Shown here: in pieces, positions 7,491 to 10,787 of the stretch
Position numbering within the stretch: the stretch's first letter is position 1
Layout of the letters: the number at the start of each line of letters is the position of its first letter
Translations under genes and position numbers: made by a program
Source: Bacillota bacterium
GTDB lineage: Bacteria > Bacillota > Clostridia > Clostridiales > Clostridiaceae
Assembly: GCA_023427705.1 (NCBI GenBank)
Contig: JAEZAL010000370.1
Location: 1 to 10,787, forward strand
DNA length: 10,787 nt
Direction of reading: 5' to 3'
Notes under the pieces: generated by a model
Databases searched by the model: none
Told to the model about the DNA's origin: nothing
Seen by the model: the letters and a program-made list of their open reading frames with translations, nothing else

Positions 7491-7928
7491 TTACTCTCTA
7501 ATATCAGCAAAGAAATCCTTAGTTATATTAACAGATATAATATCATCCTTTTGAGGAACTTTCATCCCTGCTTCATTGGCAACTACCTTTATTTCACTAA
7601 CAGAAGAAAATCTTAATAAACTAACTCTTAAAGCTTCATTTTCTGCTGTAACTGTTTTTATGTTGCTTTTCATATTAATTAAGTCATTTTGTAATCTATA
7701 AACTTTTCCATTTCTAGCAATAGTTAAAACCCCTAAAACTAATGCAATAGATGCAACTTGTAAAATACTCTTTACAACAGCCTTTTTAGCTTCTCTTTCT
7801 CTTCTTTGCTGCTCTTTTCTTTGTCTCTCAATTCTTTCTTTTTCTTGTATTCTTCTTTCTTCATCATATCTTCTCTTTGGATTTAAAGCTGTATTTCCTC
7901 TAATATAATCATATTCCTTATTAAGCAT
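7491..7928 (-). CDS. ftsL: FtsL-like cell division protein (bitopic, coiled coil)
   Basis: FtsL-class proteins are single-pass membrane components of the divisome that, with DivIC and DivIB, recruit and activate the SEDS-class B PBP pair. This 145-residue protein has a long charged cytosolic N terminus (19-49 almost wholly Arg, Lys, Glu and Gln), one membrane helix (about 51-71), a predicted coiled coil (about 74-108) and a C-terminal segment with VSEIKVVANEAGMKVP (110-125). That last segment resembles the short motif after the coiled coil in FtsL/DivIC proteins. Such sequences diverge quickly, so topology and position between rsmH and the class B PBP carry most of the weight. The start is ATG 7928 behind an SD made of seven G residues. 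A DivIC-like label is the main alternative. Confidence 0.82.
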   Translation of the reverse strand: MLNKEYDYIRGNTALNPKRRYDEERRIQEKERIERQRKEQQRREREAKKAVVKSILQVASIALVLGVLTIARNGKVYRLQNDLINMKSNIKTVTAENEALRVSLLRFSSVSEIKVVANEAGMKVPQKDDIISVNITKDFFADIRE

Positions 7929-7935
7929 TTTATTA

Positions 7936-7944
7936 CACCCCCCC
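7936..7944 (-). promoter_or_regulatory. ftsL ribosome binding site with a run of seven G
   Basis: On the minus strand the SD is GGGGGGGTG (G run 7938-7944), 9 nt before ATG 7928. A seven-base G run is striking in so AT-rich a sequence. It still offers GGGGG(T)G pairing to the anti-SD, though it lacks the A of GGAGG. It could also be prone to length change by slippage. Confidence 0.65.
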
Positions 7945-7965
7945 TATACTAAACTTAATTTTTTC

Positions 7966-8898
7966 TTATATCCTCTCAATTACCCTTAATTTTGCACTTC
8001 TACTTCTTGGATTTTTATCAACTTCTTCTTTTGATGGTTCAATAGCTTTTCTAGAAATAATTTTCACTTTTGCTTTTCCACCACATACACAGATAGGAAA
8101 TTCTTTTGGACAAGTACATGCAGTTGCTAACTCTTTAAACTTTATTTTCACTATTCTATCTTCTAGAGAGTGGAATGTTATTATAGCCATTCTTCCACCT
8201 TTATTTAGTCTATTAACACCATCTTCTATAGCCTTATTAAGTATAGATAATTCACTATTTACTTCTATTCTTATAGCTTGAAAAGTTCTTTTCGCAGGAT
8301 GTGGTCCTTCTCTTCTAGCTTTTGCTGGTATAGCTGCTTTAATTATATCTACTAATTCTAGAGTAGTTTCTATTGCTTTCTTTTCTCTATTCTCTACTAT
8401 AAATCTAGCTATCCTCTTAGCAAATTTTTCTTCTCCATAATCTCTTATTATTCTATAGATTTCTTCTTCATCATAATTATTTACTACATCATAAGCTGAT
8501 AATGAATTTTCCCTATTCATTCTCATATCTAATGGTGCATCTTGCATATAACTAAATCCTCTATCTCCTGTATCTAATTGATAAGATGAAACTCCAAGAT
8601 CCATAAGCATTCCATCTATCTTTTCAATTCCCAATTCATTCAATATTGAATCTATATTATAAAAATTGTTATGTACATATTTTACATTTTTATAATTCTG
8701 TAACCTAGCACTTGCTGCTTTCAAAGCATCCTTATCTTGATCTATTCCTATTAAAAGTCCTTCATTAGAAAGATTTTTTAATATTTCTGACGAATGTCCG
8801 CCTCCTCCTAAAGTGCCATCTACATATATTCCATTTTCTTTTATTTTTAATCCCTCTATACACTCATTTAAAAGTACAGATACATGTTTAAATTCCAT
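7966..8898 (-). CDS. rsmH: 16S rRNA (cytosine-1402-N4)-methyltransferase RsmH
   Basis: RsmH (formerly MraW) uses S-adenosylmethionine to methylate N4 of C1402 in the decoding centre of 16S rRNA. The 310 residues are the normal length. Visible are the SAM-binding DGTLGGGGHS (27-36), GIDQD (51-55), MDLGVSSYQLD (99-109), GPHPAKRTFQAIRIEVN (198-214), ITFHSLEDRIVK (240-251) and the C-terminal NPRSRSAKLRVIER (296-309). A CxC...CxC cluster at 261-272 (CTCPKEFPICVC) could bind a metal, but I cannot show that it does. The start is ATG 8898, with AAGGAG overlapping the mraZ stop codon and GGAG 7 nt from the ATG. The two genes are only 11 nt apart, which suggests coupled translation. ftsL begins 37 nt downstream. 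Confidence 0.97.
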   Translation of the reverse strand: MEFKHVSVLLNECIEGLKIKENGIYVDGTLGGGGHSSEILKNLSNEGLLIGIDQDKDALKAASARLQNYKNVKYVHNNFYNIDSILNELGIEKIDGMLMDLGVSSYQLDTGDRGFSYMQDAPLDMRMNRENSLSAYDVVNNYDEEEIYRIIRDYGEEKFAKRIARFIVENREKKAIETTLELVDIIKAAIPAKARREGPHPAKRTFQAIRIEVNSELSILNKAIEDGVNRLNKGGRMAIITFHSLEDRIVKIKFKELATACTCPKEFPICVCGGKAKVKIISRKAIEPSKEEVDKNPRSRSAKLRVIERI

Positions 8899-8909
8899 AA
8901 TAGTTCTCC

Positions 8910-9338
8910 TTATATTCCTAAATCACTCATTTTTTCAGCAATAGAGTCAAAATCTATATCAGATTCATTATATTCTGACCATTTTTCCTTACTCCAAATT
9001 TCAACTCTAGTTAGTACACCTATACTTACTATTTCCTTTTCTATACCTGCATATTCTTTTAAGTTTTGAGGAATTAACCCTCTTCCTTGTTTGTCTACTT
9101 CAATTTCGCAAGCACCTGAAAAGAAAAATCTAACAAATGCTCTTGCATCCTTATTTGTAAGTGGTAGAGATTTTAACTTAGCTTCTAAAGCCTTCCATTC
9201 TTCCATTGGGTACGCATAGAGACATCCATCTAAACCTTTAGTAATAACAAACTTATTACCTAAACCTTCTCTAATTTTAGAAGGAACTATCATTCTGTTT
9301 TTGGCATCTATTGCATGTTGATATTCTCCAATAAACAT
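8910..9338 (-). CDS. mraZ: Transcriptional regulator MraZ
   Basis: MraZ is a DNA-binding protein of the AbrB/SpoVT swapped-hairpin fold. It forms large rings and in other bacteria controls its own dcw operon by binding short direct repeats near the promoter. The 142 residues contain the two expected half-domains, each with its DxKxR-type signature: DAKNR (11-15) and DKQGR (82-86). The protein starts with MFIGEYQHAIDAK, typical of the family. The start is ATG 9338, with AAGGTGGG at 9345-9352 as the SD. It is the first gene of the operon, 57 nt from the predicted transcription start, and three AAAGTGG boxes stand in its leader. Autoregulation is therefore very likely. Confidence 0.97.
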   Translation of the reverse strand: MFIGEYQHAIDAKNRMIVPSKIREGLGNKFVITKGLDGCLYAYPMEEWKALEAKLKSLPLTNKDARAFVRFFFSGACEIEVDKQGRGLIPQNLKEYAGIEKEIVSIGVLTRVEIWSKEKWSEYNESDIDFDSIAEKMSDLGI

Positions 9339-9366
9339 CTTTAACCCACCTTCTTAAAAATCTTCA

Positions 9367-9393
9367 CCACTTTCAACCACTTTTAACCACTTT
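9367..9393 (-). promoter_or_regulatory. Probable MraZ operator: three AAAGTGG boxes at 10-bp phase
   Basis: On the minus strand AAAGTGG occurs at 9387-9393, 9377-9383 and 9367-9373, each exactly 10 bp apart. A degenerate fourth copy, AAGGTGG, lies at 9346-9352, two helical turns further on, and merges with the mraZ SD. MraZ proteins are known to bind direct repeats with a GTGG/TGGG core near their own promoter (Escherichia coli, and AAAGTG-type boxes in Mycoplasma). The boxes begin about 8 bp after the -10 element, so bound MraZ would cover the transcription start. Confidence 0.85.
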
Positions 9394-9401
9394 ATACTTT
9401 A

Positions 9402-9430
9402 ATTTTATAATTTTTTCCTTAATACTTCAA
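9402..9430 (-). promoter_or_regulatory. Predicted vegetative (sigma-A type) promoter of mraZ and the dcw operon
   Basis: On the minus strand TTGAAG (9425-9430) and TAAAAT (9402-9407) are separated by 17 bp, near the TTGACA/TATAAT consensus with ideal spacing. Transcription would begin near 9395, immediately before the AAAGTGG boxes. It is the only good promoter I find upstream of the cluster. Confidence 0.72.
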
Positions 9431-9475
9431 GGTTTATTTCAATTTTGCTACTATTTATTTGTAAAATAAAAAAAT

Positions 9476-9546
9476 AGAGATAAAAATATAATGCTAGCTG
9501 TTCCGTCGCAGGCTCCAAGTCACACTAGCATTATATTTTTACCTCT
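9476..9546. repeat. Long inverted repeat with GC-rich core; possible terminator or small-RNA end
   Basis: AAAAATATAATGCTAG (9482-9497) is the exact complement of 9525-9540. The pairing extends by one more base pair, then after one mismatch by four more (9476-9479 with 9543-9546). The 27-nt core (9498-9524) is about 59 percent G+C, far above its surroundings. In the minus direction the stem is followed by TATCTCTATTTTTTTATTTT-like sequence (down to about 9466), so it could terminate transcription that way. The plus side also ends in TATATTTTT, allowing bidirectional action. The high-GC core suggests conserved sequence rather than a simple terminator loop. Confidence 0.75.
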
Positions 9547-9554
9547 TATATCTA

Positions 9555-9587
9555 AATGAAATAATTCCTCATTTCATTCGGAATTAT
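9555..9587. repeat. Two interlocked inverted repeats (A-B-A'-B' layout)
   Basis: AATGAAAT (9555-9562) pairs with ATTTCATT (9571-9578), and ATAATTCC (9561-9568) pairs with GGAATTAT (9580-9587). The arms alternate and the first two share two bases, so an RNA could form either hairpin but not two full nested ones, or a tight pseudoknot with trimmed stems. Each stem is perfect over 8 bp. Confidence 0.55.
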
Positions 9588-9689
9588 AAATTTATTCGTA
9601 GTATCATTTTTATATATTCAGAAAAATTAAAAAGGGCCTATTTCAAAACTGTAATTTGGTAATATATAAAAGAAGCTCTGAATAAACAC

Positions 9690-9729
9690 AACCAGTAGAC
9701 ATAATTGTTTCTACTGGTTATTTTTATTG
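9690..9729 (+). terminator. Plus-facing terminator-like hairpin without an upstream gene
   Basis: AACCAGTAGA (9690-9699) pairs perfectly with TCTACTGGTT (9710-9719) across a 10-nt loop and is followed by ATTTTTATTG on the plus strand. The minus side is followed by the weaker GTGTTTATTC. No gene in the window reads into it on the plus strand. It may end an unrecognised plus-strand RNA, back up ychF termination from the opposite side, or be a relic. Confidence 0.55.
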
Positions 9730-9770
9730 AATTTATACTTTTTGTCCATAACTCGTAAGGTAGAAGCTAA

Positions 9771-9805
9771 TTAAAAAGGGACTGGCCTTTTTGAGGCAGT
9801 CCCTT
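9771..9805 (-). terminator. Rho-independent terminator of ychF
   Basis: On the minus strand AAGGGACTG (9797-9805) pairs with CAGTCCCTT (9776-9784). Two further G-C pairs form inside past a bulge, closing a loop around TCAAAAA, and TTTTTAATT follows (9769-9777). The stem starts 13 nt beyond the ychF stop. It separates ychF transcription from the dcw operon. Confidence 0.88.
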
Positions 9806-9818
9806 AAATTCATTAATT

Positions 9819-10787
9819 TTATACATTAAATCTAAAATTAACTACGTCTCCATCTTTCATAACGTAATCTTTACCTTCTAATCTGTAAAGACCTTTTTCT
9901 TTTGCTGCAGCTTCAGATCCACATTCTAGTAAATCATCATAAGAAACTATTTCCGCTCTTATAAATCCTCTTTCTATATCTGAGTGTATTTTTCCTGCAG
10001 CTTGTGGAGCCTTCGTTCCTTCTTTTATAGTCCAAGCTCTTACTTCTTGAACTCCAGCAGTTAAATAACTAATAAGTCCTAATAACTTATAGCTAGCTCT
10101 TATTAATTTATCTAAACCTGATTCAGTTAGACCATACTCACTTAACATTTCAAGTTTTTCATCTTCTTCTAAACCCGATAATTCTTCTTCAAGTTTTGCA
10201 CAAACAATAACTACTTCTGAATTTTCTTCTTCAGCATAAGCTTTTACTTTTTGTACATAATCATTATTAGTATTCCCTTCCATCATATCATCTTCTGATA
10301 TATTGCAAGCATATAATACTGGTTTTGAAGTTATTAAGAATAATCCTTTGATTAGTTCTTCTTCCTCTTCAGTTACTTCCAATGTTCTAATTGGTAAATT
10401 CTTTTCTAAATGAGCCTTTACCTTTTCCATTAAAGCATATTCTTCTTTTGCTTTTTTATCTCCTGATCTTACTTGCTTTATAGATCTTTCCATTCTTCTT
10501 TCAAGAACTTCTAAATCTGCAAATATAAGTTCTAAGTTTATAGTTTCTATATCTCTAATAGGGTCAACAGATCCCTCAACATGTACTACATTTCCATCAT
10601 CGAAACATCTTACTACATGAACAATTGCTGATACTTCTCTTATATGAGATAAAAATTTATTTCCTAACCCTTCACCTTTTGAAGCACCTTTAACTAATCC
10701 TGCTATATCATAAAATTCAACAGCTGTGTAAACTTTTTTCTTAGTATTATACATTTTTTCTAAAACATCTAATCTCTTATCTGGTAC
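9819..10787 (-). CDS. ychF: Redox-responsive ATPase YchF/OLA1, 5' end outside the window
   Basis: YchF is a universally conserved Obg-type P-loop protein that binds ribosomes and prefers ATP to GTP. The frame stays open to the window edge, giving 322 residues. An internal ATG at 10754 is not the start, because the codons above it (VPDKRLDVLEK) are typical YchF sequence. About 40 residues including the Walker A GKST loop should lie outside, for a total near 365. Numbering from the first visible residue, DIAGL (27-31) is the G3 region, NISE (162-165) replaces the canonical NKxD and explains ATP preference, and CAKLEEEL marks the G5 region. The middle holds a charged helical coiled-coil arm (about 91-135), and the last 85 residues form a TGS domain (IKEGTKAPQAAGKIHSDIERG and following). 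It has its own terminator. Confidence 0.96.
   Translation of the reverse strand, partial: VPDKRLDVLEKMYNTKKKVYTAVEFYDIAGLVKGASKGEGLGNKFLSHIREVSAIVHVVRCFDDGNVVHVEGSVDPIRDIETINLELIFADLEVLERRMERSIKQVRSGDKKAKEEYALMEKVKAHLEKNLPIRTLEVTEEEEELIKGLFLITSKPVLYACNISEDDMMEGNTNNDYVQKVKAYAEEENSEVVIVCAKLEEELSGLEEDEKLEMLSEYGLTESGLDKLIRASYKLLGLISYLTAGVQEVRAWTIKEGTKAPQAAGKIHSDIERGFIRAEIVSYDDLLECGSEAAAKEKGLYRLEGKDYVMKDGDVVNFRFNV

Larger units (their letters stand above)
9339..9818. other. 480-base non-coding gap between ychF and mraZ
   Basis: I find no credible protein gene on either strand. Going from ychF toward mraZ it holds the ychF terminator (9771-9805), a plus-facing terminator-like hairpin (9690-9729), an undistinguished AT-rich part, two interlocked inverted repeats (9555-9587), a long GC-cored stem (9476-9546) with a minus-strand U-rich run beyond it, and the mraZ promoter with operator boxes (9367-9430). 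The density of structure suggests an untranslated RNA or a relic repeat rather than plain spacer. No transposase reading frame or clear insertion-sequence ends can be shown. Confidence 0.6.

Noticed and set aside
8884..9069. Plus-strand frame of 61 codons across the rsmH-mraZ junction
   Set aside because: It overlaps two well-identified genes on the other strand and has no SD or recognisable sequence.
9625..9690. Insertion-sequence terminus suggested by GGGCCTATTTCAAAAC
   Set aside because: No matching inverted end, target duplication or transposase remnant could be found, so it stays only a suspicion.
10752..10754. ATG 10754 as the ychF start
   Set aside because: The eleven codons upstream to the window edge stay open and read as normal YchF sequence, so the gene is cut by the edge.

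Overview
The window is very AT-rich. It carries most of a division and cell wall (dcw) gene cluster whose gene content and order point to a low-GC, endospore-forming Firmicute, most likely Clostridium sensu lato. The signs are the mraZ-rsmH-ftsL-spoVD-murE-murF-mraY-ftsW/spoVE order, a class B PBP with C-terminal PASTA domains, a meso-diaminopimelate-type MurE, strong Shine-Dalgarno (SD) sequences and U-tract terminators. Every protein gene I accept is on the minus strand, so transcription runs from high to low coordinates.

From right to left: (1) 9819-10787 is the 3' part of ychF, an Obg-family ATPase cut by the window edge, followed by its own terminator (9771-9805). (2) 9339-9818 is a 480-base gap with no credible protein gene but much structure: a plus-facing terminator-like hairpin, two interlocked inverted repeats, a long stem with an unusually GC-rich core, then the mraZ promoter and three AAAGTGG boxes phased at exactly 10 bp, which are probable MraZ operators. 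(3) 129-9338 holds eight genes closely packed in one direction, probably one operon: mraZ, rsmH, ftsL, spoVD/ftsI-like, murE, murF, mraY and ftsW/spoVE. It closes with an intrinsic terminator at 83-120. Bases 1-82 are AT-rich with nothing recognisable.

The genes form one pathway. MurE and MurF finish the UDP-MurNAc-pentapeptide. MraY loads it onto undecaprenyl phosphate to make lipid I. The SEDS protein (FtsW/SpoVE) and the class B PBP polymerise and crosslink the final product, and FtsL supports that pair at the membrane. MraZ is the local regulator and RsmH methylates 16S rRNA. murD, murG, divIB/ftsQ, ftsA and ftsZ are absent from this stretch.

Two starts should be shorter than the longest reading frame: ftsW at ATG 1247 rather than TTG 1265, and murF at GTG 3640 rather than GTG 3649. 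The most unusual local feature is a perfect 8-bp hairpin between the SD and the ATG of mraY, which would turn a 26-nt gap into an effective 7 nt. I see no phage, CRISPR array, intact mobile element, tRNA or rRNA, and no clearly new multi-gene system. The novelty is in non-coding structure.
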